The notes below the pieces were generated by a model. The model worked only from the letters and a program-made list of their open reading frames with translations. It made no database searches and was not told the DNA's origin. From positions 50,469,768-50,533,767 of the forward strand of contig NC_064831.1 of assembly GCF_024166365.1 (NCBI RefSeq): a stretch of 64,000 nt of DNA, written 5' to 3'. The position numbers were made by a program, and so were the translations under genes. This DNA is from Elephas maximus indicus. Its lineage: Eukaryota > Chordata > Mammalia > Proboscidea > Elephantidae. Below, one piece after another: positions 37,245 through 50,086 of the stretch. Within the stretch, counting starts at the first letter, position 1, and each line of letters starts with the position of its first letter.

Positions 37245-37440
37245 GATTGAACTCTATTGCTGGCTACTGTGCTAATCATCACAGAAATCAGGAGACATGG
37301 GTCTGGTCTTGGCTTCTATCCTAATTAGTGTACTTGGACAAGTCACCTAACTCTGTGGTTCTTATTTCCTTATCTAGAAAACGGGAGATTTGACGAGAAA
37401 ATCTTCAAGTTCTCTTTTAGCTCTATAACTCAATACTTAG
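37245..37440 (+). repeat. MIR fragment
   Basis: AATCAGGAGACATGGGTCTG, GTACTTGGACAAGTCACCTA and CCTTATCTAGAAAACGGGAG follow the MIR core order ('gggcaagtcac..ctctg..ctcatctgtaaaatggg'). Confidence 0.7.
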
Positions 37441-37732
37441 TAAGCACATGGAATGGGTTTAGGCATAGTAGTCACCTGGTTGCAAACGGTCATGGACATG
37501 GCAAAGCACAAACGAGAATGGTCTATTCATTACAACAGGCCCAAAGGAATCTCTAAATGAACGCATTTTTGAATAATAAAACTTCATCTCTTTCCAAGTA
37601 GATCGATGGGTCATTGTTATAAAAAATGAATGGACTTCCTCTTTATCTCCACTCTTAGAAAATTATGAACATATTTTTATTATGAACATATTATGAACAA
37701 ATTATGCGTAGAAAATTATGAACATAATAACA

Positions 37733-37913
37733 GAAAAAAAAAAAACCCCAAACCAAACCATTGCTGTTGAGTAGATTCCAACTCATAGCGACCTTATAGG
37801 ACAAAGTAGAACTGCCCACAGGGTTTCCAAGGAGCGGCTGGTGGATTCCAACTGGTGACTTTTTGGTTAGCAGCCAGAGCCAGAGCCGTTAACCACTGTG
37901 CCACCAGGGCTCC
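37733..37913 (-). mobile_element. AfroSINE
   Basis: Reverse copy: TGTTGAGTAGATTCCAACTC, GGTTTCCAAGGAGCGGCTGG, CGTTAACCACTGTGCCACCA, with a local 'agccag' duplication in the head. Confidence 0.92.
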
Positions 37914-39060
37914 AATAGTAACAGGCAACTGTCAAATATCTGTAACACTGCAAAGGAATTTTTAGTTCAAATAACGTAATCCTATGAAAACATACTTAGG
38001 TAATTAGATATGGGGATTTACACAGGGGATACACTTAACGGAGATGACATTACTATCAATGAAGTTTTTTCTGCCCTCTGTGAAGGAATACTGGCACAGC
38101 CAGCAGTTCAGAGCCTACTTTTGTAATCCAAGAGACCAGAGTTGGCCCAGGGGATGCTATGGAAGTTGGCGTAGAGCTCAACTAGGCAGCAAGGGAGGAA
38201 GCAGGGACATTATATGCCAAAAAGGCCAAAGGTCAAGGGCAGAATCTAAGCAGCAGATGAAACCAAGGGCCTGCAGGTGGAACAACACAGAAGCAAGCAT
38301 GGTGGCACAGTGGGTACAGATGGGGCTGAAGTGCCTTCCACTCACCTCTGTGGACCTAGGACTGTGATGCCTAGGGGGGTGGGGTGCAGAGATGAGGGGG
38401 TGGAGGAGGTGGGGGCAGGGTTGGGTGGAGTGAATAGCTGGCATGGATGATAAATTTATCTCTACCATGTCTTCAAAAACCAGCAGCATCAAGTAGGGGA
38501 AGAAAGAGAACAGAGAGAAGAGGAAGACAACGGCGGTGATAACAATGATGGTGGAGGCGAGTGTTGGGAGGGAAGACACCGTGAGGTTGGGATACATACC
38601 GGGATGGATTGAGAGGCTGTAGTCCTGACCCAGACACGCCTGTAACTTCTTAACGTCTCAATCTTCGCTTCTATATCTGGGGTCTGAACATTTTGGCCCA
38701 GGTGATCTCTAAGGTCCTTGCTTGAATTTTGTAATACCTTGCTAAAACAGAGACTCAAATTCTCTGAGACTCAGTTAATCAGTTAAAACAGTCATTGAAA
38801 GATTCATAATCCAACTTTACTACTGTAGAGTAGAATTCTAATTCAGAGCCTTAACATTTTGGCATCTGGCTTTCCTGACTCCAAGCCCTTGGTAAGAATG
38901 CATGACTTCTAACAGGGTGGGTCTCATGACTGTGTTAGAGGCAAAAGGCTAACAGATGTTTGAGTTGCTCTGATCAGCTCTGGTTACTTTTTTTTTTTTT
39001 TTTTTTTCAAAATAAGAGGTTAGTCCTCCGTAAATCCCAGTGCTCCACTTCCTAATTTGG

Positions 39061-39338
39061 AGATGATTTCACTGGTCTTTCCCACCTCTGGTTTCCATGA
39101 TTCATCAGCTACAGCAACTAGGGTGTGGTAAAGAAACAGCTGCAGGATTCAGGTTATACTGAAGTTCAAAAGGAAGAAATCTAAGAAAAACTGTTAGAAT
39201 CGCAAAAAACAAAGTGGGCTGTCTCGTTAGGGGAGAGCAATTGGGAGTATGTAGCAAGGTATATATAAGTTTTTGTGTGAGAGACTGACTTGATTTGTAA
39301 ACTTTCACTTAAAGCACAATAAAAATTAAAAAACAAAA
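39061..39338 (+). mobile_element. 5'-truncated LINE 3' end with 11-bp target duplication
   Basis: Ends GATTTGTAAACTTTCACTTA, AAGCACAATAAAAATTAAAA: a polyadenylation signal and A-rich tail. CCTAATTTGGA is present at 39051-39061 and again at 39339-39349, framing the insert. Probably a short L1 insertion, since A-tailing and such a duplication fit L1 integration; family not proven. An LTR or mRNA origin is less likely. Confidence 0.6.
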
Positions 39339-41317
39339 CCTAATTTGGAATCTATCTTAGAAATATTTCCCAGGAGATCTTCCTATATCCAGTATCTCCT
39401 AATTTTCTTCTTTAATTATCAATTACATGCGTTGTTTAGAAAGTGTTTTGTGTATTTTTCAGGTTTGAATCAGTTAAATGCTGATTCTAGTACAGATGGA
39501 AGCCTAGTTTGTTCTGATCACCTTTTCCTCTGAAAAAGCTGCCAGTATGGTCAGGTAGACTATAAAAACCAGGGAACTTCAAGACAAATTCCTTTAATTT
39601 GACAAACATTGAGTATCCACTAAATGCCAAGCACTAAAGCAGGACTTCATAGTAGATATTATATAGGAAAAAACATGGTAACTCAGTTCTTAACATGAAC
39701 TGGTGGTACATTAGTAATTGTATCAGAAATGAAATTAAAGTGCTGGGAGCAAACACAGAGAATGACAATCAGGGGCAGTTAATCATCAGAGAACGGAAGA
39801 GAGACATTCCATCTTGGCTAATGTAATTATAGTTACTCAGTTATTTGAGGTCATTGCTCAACCATACAAGAGGAAATGTAACATCAATCAATGCATTCTA
39901 TATAGGCAGAAAGTGTCAATGCAGAGAGGTGTGACTGTTTACTTTTAAGCAAGCCATTCCAGTACAAAAACAGGTAAAGAGAATTAACCATGGGAGAAGG
40001 TATATATTCATTTAATTAATGCCACCATTGTGAAAATACTTTTGGAATTCCTTTATTGAAGCATTACCTTCAAAGTCTGATCTCTTGCGAAGAGTTCTGA
40101 GGAGCAGCTGAAAGTCATTCAGACACCAGCCTAGTGACTAAGATGGGTAAAGAATAGTAGGAGGAGAGGATACTGACCAACTGGGGTTAAAAATACAGGA
40201 AACTTTCCCCCTTTAATATCAAATGGAAGAGAGGCCAGGTGGGGCATGGTTTGGGACTCACATGTACAGGCAATGCTAGTCTCCATATTACTATTAACTG
40301 GTTAAACTCAATTTTCTCTTTCAAGGCTGTCCTATCCATTGAAAACATTTCAGCACTCAGGAAAACACAGCAAAAACATGAACACATTCTGAGGAGGTGG
40401 ACACAGCATGACATGCTCTATTTCCAAGCCACTTTGGGAGGGTAATTTGGGTTTTGGTTTGGGCATCTGGGCCCAGCTGCACAGCTCACTTCAGTTTTCA
40501 TTCCTACACCTGAGAGTCTATGTTTTAAAAGGTTAGGAGACTAAACTAGTAAAAGTGACATTTAAAGAGTTAACCATTCTTTCCTAAGTGAATTTCTTCG
40601 GAGGGATACAAACCTTTTTTCCAGATATGGAATTTACTTCCAAGAGATATAACTTGAATTTTCCCAAAGATTTTTTTTTTTTTTAACAAAGGAACCCCTA
40701 CCCCATTTAGCTTTGGGCCTTAGAGAAAGGACAGCCATATGCCCCACCCTGTGAGGAGGTCTATTGCACTAATCGCCCTATTACTTGCTTGCCCAACTCG
40801 ACTACATTTGAGATCTGCATCTTCTATGCCATTGGCTTGGCCACATTCTCACAGATATGGCAGGCATAATTGTTACCACAGAAACAAGGGCTACACCAAT
40901 TGCCTACCATCCACCCTTATCCTCCATTTAATTACTTCCCATCTGAAGATAACATCCACTATCTTCAATAAGGTACTCAACACTTTTAATTCACCTTTAT
41001 CCAGCCCACCTTCTTGGGCTGTTTTCACTCTCTTCTCCGTAGAAACTCTGGCTCAGCCTTAGCCACACCAATGTCTTACTACTCCAACAGGTTATTTGTG
41101 CTTCTGCCTCTGTATCACGATCATACTTTGACCCTCAGCTTGAAATTAACTTTCCAATCTGGCAAGCTCCTACTTATCTTACAAGTTCTAGCGCAAATGA
41201 CACTTCAATTTCTTGGATCTGACAATACTTCACAATTTATACAGTGATTTGCAGCTTAAAAACAACTTTTATATCCATTATTTATTTGCTGGCTGCTATG
41301 GCCTGTTCTGATGAGAT

Positions 41318-44008
41318 ATAACCCTTGAAGATAGATATCCTAGGTATTAGTGAGCTGAAATGGACTGGTATTGGCCATTTTGAATCAGACAATCATATGG
41401 TCTACTATGCTAGTATAATGACAAATTGAACAGGAACAGTGTTGTATTCATTGTCAAAAAGAACATTTCAAGGTGTATACTGAAGTACAACACTGTCAGT
41501 GATAGGATAATATCCATATGCCTACAAGGAAGACCAGTTAATATGACTATTATTCAAACTTACACACTAACCACTAATGCCAAGGATGAAGAAATTGAAG
41601 ATTTTTACCAAATTCTGCAGTCTGAAATTGATCAAACATGCAATCAAGATACATTGATAATTACTGGTGATTGGAACATGAAAGTTGGAAACAAAGAAAA
41701 AGGGTCAGCAGTTGCGAAATATGGCCTTGGTGATAGACATGATGCCAGATATCACATGATAGAATTTTGCAAGACCAACAACCTATTCATTGGAAATACA
41801 TTTTTCAACAACACAAACGGAGATGATACATGTGGACCACACCAGATGGAATACATGAGAATCAAATTGACTACATCTGTGGAAAGAGACAATGGAGGAG
41901 CTCAATATCATCAGTCAGAGCAAGGCCAGGGGCTGACTGTGGAACAAAGTTCAAACTGAAGCTGAAGAAAATTAGAACAAGTTCACAAGAGCCAAAATAT
42001 GACAAGTATATCCCACTTGAATTTAGAGACCATCTCAAGAGTAGATTTGAAGCATTGAACACTAACGACCAAAGACCAGATGAGTTGTGGGATGACATCA
42101 AGGATATCATACATGAAGAAAGCAAAAGGTCATTAAAAAGACAAGAAAGAAAAGACAAAAATGAATGTCAGAAGAGACCGTGAAACTTGCTCTTGAATGC
42201 GGAGTAGCTAAAGTGAATGGAAGAAATGATGAAGTAAAAGAGGTGAACAGATTTCACAGGGCAGCTTGAGATGACGAAGTATTATAATGACATATGCAAA
42301 GACATGTAATTAAAAAACCAAAAGGGAAGAACATGCTCAGCATTTCTCAAACTAAAAGAACTGAAAAAAAAAATCCAAGCCTTGAGTTGCAATCCTGAAG
42401 AATTCTATGGGCAAAATATTGACCAACACAGGAAGCATCAAAAGAATATGGAAGGAATACAGAGTCACTGTACCAAAAAGAATTGGTCAGCGTTCAACCA
42501 TTTTAGGAGGTAGCACATGATTAAGAATCAATGGTACTGAAGGAAGAAGTTCAAGTTGCACTGGAGGCAATGGTGAAAACAAGGCTCCAGGAATTGAGGA
42601 AATGCCAACTGAGACGTTTCAACAAATGAATGCAACGCTGGAAGGCAGCTACCTGGCCAATTGGCTGGAAGAGATCCATATTTATGCCTATTCCCAAGAA
42701 AGGAGATCCAACTGAAAGTGAAAATTATCGAACAATATATCATTAATGTAACACGTGAGTAAAATTTTGCTGAAGATAATTCAAAAATGGTTGCAGCAGT
42801 ACGTTGACAGGGAACTGTCAGTAATTCAAGCCAGATTCAAAAGAGGATGTGGAATGAGGGATATCACTGCCGATATCAGATGGATCCAGGCTGAAAGCAG
42901 AGAATACTAGAAAGATGTTTACCTGTGTTTTATTGCCCACGCAAAAGCATTTGACTGTGTGGATTGTAACAAATTATGGATAATATGAGCACTTAATCGT
43001 GCTCATGCAGAACTTGTACACAGACCAAGAGGCAGTCATTTGAATATAAGGGGATACTGTGTGGCTCAAAATCAGGATAGGTGTGCATCAGGTTGTATCC
43101 TTTTACCATACTTGTTAAATCTGTATACTGAGCAAATGATCAGAGAAGCTGGACTATATGAAGGTGAATGTGGCATCAGGATTGGAGGAAGACTCATTAA
43201 CAACCTGTGATATGCAGATGACACAACTTGTTTGCTGAAAGTGAAGACGACTTGATGCACTTACTGATGAGGATCAAAGATTACAGCTTTCAGTGTGGAT
43301 TACACCTCAACATCAAAAGCCAGTACCCACGAGTCGGAACGCTTCAACATGAAAAAAAGCAAAAATTCTCACGACTGGACCAATAAGCAACATCATGATA
43401 AATGGAGAAAATATTGATGTTGTTAAGGATTGCATTTTACTTGGATCCACAATCAATGTCCATGGTAGCAGCAGTCAAGAAATCAAACGGTGTATTTGCA
43501 TTGGGCAAATCTGCTGCAAAAGACCTCTTTAAAGTGTTAAAAAGCAAAGATGTCACTTTGAGGACTAAGGTGCACCTGACCCAAGCTGTGGTATTTTCAG
43601 TTGCATCATATGTATGCAAAAGCTGGGAAATGAATAAGGAAGGCTGAAGAAGAATTGATGCCTTTGAATTATGGTGTTGGCAAAGAATGTTGAATGTATC
43701 ATGGATGGCCAGAAGAATGAACAATGTCTTGGAAGAGGTACAGCCAGAATGCTCTTTAGAAGTGAGGATGGCAAGACATCATCTCATGTACTTTGGACAT
43801 GTTATCTGGAGGGACCAATCTCTGGAGAAGGGAGAGGATAAAGGGTCAGAGAAAAAGAGGAAGACCCTCAACAAGATGGATTGACACAGCAGATGCAACA
43901 ATGGGCTCAAACATAGCAATGGTTGTGAGGATGGTGGCAGGACTGGGCAGCGTTTCTGTTGTACATAGGGTCACTATTAGTTGGAATCAACTCTGTGGCA
44001 CCTAACAA
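41318..44008 (+). mobile_element. RTE-clade (BovB/RTE1-like) LINE, degenerate copy
   Basis: A 2.7-kb non-LTR retrotransposon in coding order. The endonuclease part (from 41330) has DILGISELKWTGIG with the catalytic-type Glu, then ITGDWNMKVGNKE with the GDWN box at 41666-41677. The RT part has ESENYR at about 42714, LYTEQMIREAGL at about 43121 and the catalytic YADD at 43211-43222, followed at once by a frame change to AESEDDLMHLLMRIK. The C-terminal region (about 43660-43900) includes WMARRMN. The 3' end GGGTCACTATTAGTTGGAAT and CACCTAACAACAA equals the tail of the SINEs here. Stops and frameshifts split it, and the longest open piece is 177 codons (41426-41959), so it cannot move by itself. 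RTE elements encode one protein with AP endonuclease and reverse transcriptase. Confidence 0.92.
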
Positions 44009-45560
44009 CAATGGCCTGTAGAATATGCTGGAAAGGAATCATTATCCAGATTTTACAGAGGAAATGACTGAGGCTCAAAGAGGAGAGAGATGTGACCTTC
44101 AAATGGTGGACTTGAGACTACAAATCAGTGTTGTTTCCTTTCCCCCACCACCACCTCTTCCAACAAGTTCTCTCTCACTCTGGGCTGTCTACTTCTAAGA
44201 CATCTTCTCTCAGAGTTGCAGCTGACAACCCTAACATTCTGAAAGCTCAGACTTCCCCATTGCTGGGTGTGAATTAACTCTAGCACTGGGCTCCTGGGAG
44301 GCAGAGGGCTAGCCTGACAGCAAACTCAGCAATCCGTTGTATGCAAAATGACATTTTGGCCTTAGGCACTTACTAAGTTACATGGTCCTTGCTCCTTAAG
44401 AGTAAAAGTTTTCAGGTACTGGAGTGTAGCATTAAAAGGAGCCAAACTGAATTAGGGACTGACCTACTACTTTATTAGCCTCCCAACATGCACACATACG
44501 CAGAGACGGTCAAGCCTCACGCGCTCTGATTTTGTTTTCCTCCCCCTCCCCACCCCTTCTGAAAAGAAACTCATGGAGCACCTCTGTGAGACTGCATACT
44601 GGGACCGGACAGAAGCGATTTCCAGCCACCCATTCCGGCACTTGGGAAACTATTACTCGCATCACTTTTGGTGGGGCAGAAGGCAGACTTGCAAATGTGT
44701 TCAATTACTTATTTTTCGTATTAGTAAAATGGCTGTTTGCACACTGTTGGGACCCATCACTAAATAGTTAAAAATAAAACACAAACTCCATAACATACCA
44801 GCCAGACAGGTTATTTCTCAATTGCATAGAGAGTTTTAACTTTATGACTCAATCAAACCACACAGATCTGAATCACTTAAGATTTTTTCTGACTCGTTTC
44901 TCGCTTTCAATGGAAAATTTCAGGTGATTGAAATACGGCCTCATGAAGGATTATGCAGTCGGTGAGACTGCTCTTGGACACAACATTATCTTTATTAGAA
45001 AAAAAAAAAAAAAACCCTTACAGTTTAGTTTCAGGTGCTTTTTTGGGCAGAGGTTTGTTGAAAAACCAGTTTGCCAAACTGTGGATGATTTGTTTACTTG
45101 GCTTTGGAGAACATTCTCTGCAGACAGAGGCCTCATGAGTTGTGTAAAGGAGAAGGCACATTCTTGCCAGCACACCAGTGATTGGACACAGGCCACTCCC
45201 TTCGATAAGAGATAAGCTTTTTTTGCGTGTGTGCTGTCCCAGGACGAATCACAGACTACATACTCATGCTCAGACAGAGTTTGGGCTGCCAGGTAGAATT
45301 TAAAGAGGTTTTGAAAAATGGTATCTTCCAATTGTTAAATCTAACCTGAATTGTACTTGCTTTGTTGCTCTTAAATGAGACAGAGTAACTTTACACGAGT
45401 TAGGCAGTACTGTAAACGTGTATCCAAAACATGGGACCTTATTCTTTTCTAGAGCGACGATTGATATGGCCTTTAATAAACACAAGTTTTCTTTCTTTTT
45501 TTTTTTATTTGTTTTCTTGTGCAGGGCTCATAGCTGCCATAGAGCTGTCCTTGTTAGTCA

Positions 45561-45716
45561 AAACCAAAAAACCAAGCCCATTGTTGTCGTTGATTTTGAC
45601 TCATAACAACCCTATATGACAGAGTAGAGCTGCCCCCTAGATTTCTAAGGTGCAGCTGGTGGATTTGAACTGCTGACCTTTCGGTGAACAGGTGAGCTCT
45701 TAAACACTATGCCACC
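45561..45716 (-). mobile_element. AfroSINE
   Basis: Reverse copy: TTGTCGTTGATTTTGACTCA, GGTGGATTTGAACTGCTGAC, AACACTATGCCACC. Confidence 0.9.
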
Positions 45717-45732
45717 TTAAAAAAAAAAAAAA

Positions 45733-45882
45733 GTCCTCAACTCAACTCCAACTCATAGCGACCCTAGAGGACGGAGTAGAGTGCCCCACAGGGTTTCCAA
45801 GGAGCGCCTGGTAAATCCCAACCGCTGACCTGTTGGTTAGCAGCCGAGCTCTGAACCATTGCGCCACTACGCCACCCGGGGG
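45733..45882 (-). mobile_element. AfroSINE, second reverse copy in tandem
   Basis: CAACTCCAACTCATAGCGAC, CCCAACCGCTGACCTGTTGG, CGAGCTCTGAACCATTGCGC with a small duplication 'gccactac gccac'. Only an A-run of about 14 parts it from the previous copy: an insertion into the earlier copy's edge or a short tandem. Confidence 0.9.
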
Positions 45883-46349
45883 GTCTGAAATGCAGGTGGA
45901 GTCAGCCCAAGCATACGCCAGCTTATGGAGAGCCCTCAACAGTCAGCACGATCCAACGCTCGCTGACTGTCCACTGTCGGCCTAGCCCTGCCCGCATTCG
46001 GCCTGTGGTTCGATACATGGGCATATAAAGACACAGCCTAGCCCGGGCGGAGTTCACAGTCTGTTCAGGATGGATATAAACAACTGAAAGAGAATAAGGA
46101 GAGATAATATCTGATATTTAGAATTTGTGATTTTGTAATAAGCAGGGTAGGAATTTCGAGGAAAGACTTTTGTGGACTTGGGTTATAAATTTCAGGTATG
46201 AGACACTAAAAACAGGACTATGTGAATTTTCCTCTCTTTGTTATCAGATGGATCCCTCATGGTTTCTTATTGTTTAGGATGTTTCCGGTTGTAAGTAACT
46301 GAAAAGCCTACTCAAACTGGTAAACAGTAAAAGAGGTATATTGGCTAAA

Positions 46350-46469
46350 AAACCAAACCAAAAACCAAACCCAGTGCCGTCGAGTCGATTCCGACTCATA
46401 GCGACCCAATAGGACAGAGTAGAACTGCCCCATAGAGTTTCCAAGCAGCGCCTGGCGGATCTGAACTGC
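46350..46469 (-). mobile_element. 5'-truncated AfroSINE with 10-bp target duplication
   Basis: Reverse copy holding tail and body only (CCGTCGAGTCGATTCCGACT to GGCGGATCTGAACTGC); the tRNA-like head is missing. ATTGGCTAAA lies at 46340-46349 and 46470-46479, so truncation happened at insertion. Confidence 0.93.
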
Positions 46470-46802
46470 ATTGGCTAAAGGAACCAAAAAGTCCAGGAGT
46501 AGGGAGAGCTTTAGGTATGCTTCCCGTAACTTCCTTGCTTCCTCCTTCAGAGTGTACAGCTCATCCTCGGGGTGGCATCTCTTCTGTCCATAGTAGGCTG
46601 TGAGGGCACCAGGGCTATGGTGCATCTTTGTTCAGAGTGCCTCATCTCATAAACATCTAATAAGAGTCCCGAGATTTGAACTGATGGGGCACTACCCTTA
46701 AACTACTTCCTGGGCCCAAGAGGTTTGCCATGTTTAGAGCTGAGTTACTATACAAATCACAACAGAAAGGGAAATTAGACCTATCAGGATCCACCCCTGG
46801 AG

Positions 46803-46858
46803 TTGGGGTCACTCTCGCCATGAGTCGGAATTGACCCTTCGGCAGCGGGTTTTTGGTT
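46803..46858 (+). mobile_element. AfroSINE/RTE 3' tail stub
   Basis: TTGGGGTCACTCTCGCCATG, AGTCGGAATTGACCCTTCGG and CAGCGGGTTTTTGG, with a small internal duplication (ctc gcc). No body. Confidence 0.7.
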
Positions 46859-47344
46859 ACACCACAGTGGATGAATAGAGGTTTTTTTTGAGAGAGGAGA
46901 GAGAAGGGGACTGGAGACTCCTGCCGGGTTGAACCTTTACACCTAGTATCTTGATCTAATTCTCCAGCTCCATCCAAGGGTTCCAATGACACTCCCTCCC
47001 CCAGTTCTCCACCAATTCTTATCTGTTGCATCTTTGAATTGCTTCAGTTTACAAGTATGATCCTCTTAATCTGTAAACAAAAATATGCCCACATCATTCT
47101 AAAAACCAAAATGAAACCCTTCCTCCTGGGTTTTCCTTCCGGTTGTCGTCCTACCTTCCTTCCTCAATAAACTTCACAAACTGGCATCTCCAAGTGGCCC
47201 CTCCCTCATTCACTGCTCAGTCCACCCTAAGTGCCGTTGACTATTCCCCTCCCCACTGAATCTGCTGTTGATTGTCTACTCCAATAGCATTTTTCTAAGT
47301 CTTCATCTTCCTTGACCTCTCTATAGTATCTGGCACTGTCGATA

Positions 47345-48330
47345 ACACTCTTTAAAAACTTTTTGTTTTGAAATAATCTTGAATTTATATAAAAATTGCA
47401 GAAATAGCACACACACCTCCTATACACCTTTCATCCAGACTCCCCAACTGTTAGTATATCTCTGTCCAAATTCTCCAATTTGAGAATACGTTGCAGACAT
47501 TACTTATGTAACTGTAGGACTCGCTCTGATATAACCATTTAATCAAGAAGTTAACATGGATGCATTGCTACCATCTAATCTACAAACCCCATTCGAGTTT
47601 TGACAATTTTTCAAGTAATGTCCTTTACTGGACCAGGACCGTGAGTCAACATTCAGCGTCTTCTTTCATCTAAAACAGTTCCACAGTGTTTCTGTCTTCT
47701 GTGACCTTGACATTTTTGAAGATTAGTGACCAGGAGGAACTGACTCCAGGGGCAACTGGTTTCTGCTTTATAGACTACCCCTCAGTCTAGGTTTCTCTGA
47801 TATTCCCTCGTGATTTAGACACGTTTGGCAGGAATACACCAGATAAGTGATGTTGTGGTCTTATTGGTGCATATCGTGTTGATTTGTCTCGTACTGGTGA
47901 TATTAACTTTCATCACTTGGCTAAGACAGTTTCTGCCCAGTTTCTCTGGCATTAGTAATTTAATAAGTATGCTATACTTATTAAATAATAAAAATGTAAT
48001 AACTATTTTGTGGGGAGATGGAAACTATGAAAATATTCCTGTTTGTCATCAAAATTTCACCCACATGAGCATTCATTGATGATCACTAGCGAAAACAATT
48101 GTTACTGTAATGGTTGCCAATTGATGATTTTTCTAATTCCATCATTCCTTCTAGATTTACTGGTTGGCATTCTACTGTGGGATAGTATTCTCTTCTTCCT
48201 CCTCATTTATTTTATTCATTTCTATCAGTATGAACTCGATCTCTATTTTACTCAAAGCCTTATAATCCATTATTGTCACTATTTGATGCTACCATTTTCC
48301 CAGACCTGGGAGCTCCTTTAAGCTAGCTCC
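47345..48330 (+). mobile_element. L1 3' region (old)
   Basis: TTTGAAATAATCTTGAATTT, AAAATTGCAGAAATAGCACA, GAATACGTTGCAGACATTAC, CTACCATCTAATCTACAAAC, CTTGACATTTTTGAAGATTA, CTTTCATCACTTGGCTAAGA and CATTCCTTCTAGATTTACTG are in the order of a long old-L1 3' end. A 30-bp SINE-tail-like insert (GAACTGACTCCAGGGGCAAC) interrupts it at about 47732-47762. Confidence 0.75.
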
Positions 48331-50086
48331 TGTGCTCATTCTTTGGGCACCTCCTTATCTTCCAGTGCAACATCATGTTCCAAGCTCATCTTGTATTTTT
48401 CCTGCCCATCTTAGAATTAGCTTCTTCAAGAAGCCCTGGATTCTTTTGGTGAAGAATGGGATTTAGAAACCCAGACCTGGGTGCTAGGTATGCTCATTGT
48501 TACTGAAGTGTTATTGGCTTCCAGGTCATCTCAGCAGAGTTAGGAAATACATACGCACATGTACACACATGGCTGTATCTCCTTCTCCACCTCTCATGAC
48601 CTACATGTTAAATGCCAAGAGTTCACACTGAGACTTCCAATTCCAATCCAATACTACACGGTTTATTATTGAAATCCCCCTTCCCATTATTCTCAGTGTA
48701 TTCATTTATTTGCTCAATTATGCAGTATATAACCAAACTCTCAGCCTCTTGGCCCAACGAAAGCGGAAGAGGAGGGAAGGAAGACCAGCTTGGTTCCAGA
48801 CATGCCAGCCCTGCCTTGCCTGGAGGATCAGCCGAAAGGCGGGCCCTGACATGCCTATCTATCTCTTTCCCAGAGTTGCAGGCCCACAATTCCATTCTAC
48901 AGAACATCCCCTTGTTTTGCTAATCTTTGGTTGAAAACACTATCTTTTCAGCCCCGTTCTTATTCTTCCTCTAATATTTTCATTTAGCCAGTGGCAGCAC
49001 TCAGGCTAGAAATCTCAACTGTCTCTGAATCCTCTCACCTCACAATTCCCCATATGCTCCCTTTCCTGTGTCCTCTCTTCCTTACTCTGCTCTTTCCAGT
49101 CCTACCCTGGCCCTATCGGCTTGCAGAACATGTACACATTTGTTCAATAGTTTAATATACATTTATTGAATGTGTACTATTTGCCAGGCTTGGCTCTAGA
49201 TACAGAGGGGTAAAAGCTTAAGAAGATAAGGTTTCCAACTGAAGCATCACCTTATTTATTTAAAAAAACAAAACAAAAAAAATTCTTTTTTTTGGACACC
49301 TGTGGGTAGAAGCAACCCCTACTTCTTTTATGTAGTCTACTTACAATACCTGTATTGTTTTTTCTGTACTTGTTTAGCTGTCTCTTTCCATGAAACTGTG
49401 AACAGTTGAGGGCTTCTAATTCATCTTTGTATTCCGAACACCCAGCATGGTGTCTGAGGAAACCTTCCTTTCGGGGGAGGGCCGAATCTGATCAGTGCTA
49501 TGTCTGAAATGGTTTTCTCATCTACATCTCTTTGTTATCAGTCCTCTTCCTCTCTAAATAATTCTCTTGTAACCTTCCTAAAACTGATTGGCATCTTGTT
49601 CAAAAAGCCTTCTATGTCTCATTGCTTTCAGAATAAAATCAAACTATTTGGGGATAACATCCAAGATCTCCACTACGGAGCGCTAATTTACCTCCTCAAC
49701 TTCTCCTGTTTATCATCTTTCACTCCCACGCTTGTCATGAGCATACTTGTTTCCTAAAATCAGCACCTTTTATCTGATTTCCCCTCATGCTGCAGTGCCC
49801 TGTTCCCTTTTTGGTCCATATTCATCTTCTCCTTGTCTTTCAAACACAGTTTAGATGTCACTTGTACCACACGGTTCTCTTACTCCCAGGTTCTCTGGGA
49901 ACATTTTGCCCTTTGTTACAGCTAACCGTGCCCATCCCTATCCCCAGCCAGAGCAGGGAATACCCCTAAGGCAGAAACCAATCTGATTCATCTTTACACC
50001 TCATGAGATCGGTTTAACACATTACACCAATGAATGCTCAGAAATGCATCATCAATTTGATAGGCGACAGGTAAGGTTCTGATAAA

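Noticed and set aside
38178..38597. A 139-codon minus frame with hydrophobic stretches
   Set aside because: No signal order, no splice support; the plus strand is a GA-rich low-complexity stretch.
41426..41959. A host gene in the 177-codon open frame
   Set aside because: It is the endonuclease part of the RTE LINE, with the GDWN box and family order on both sides.
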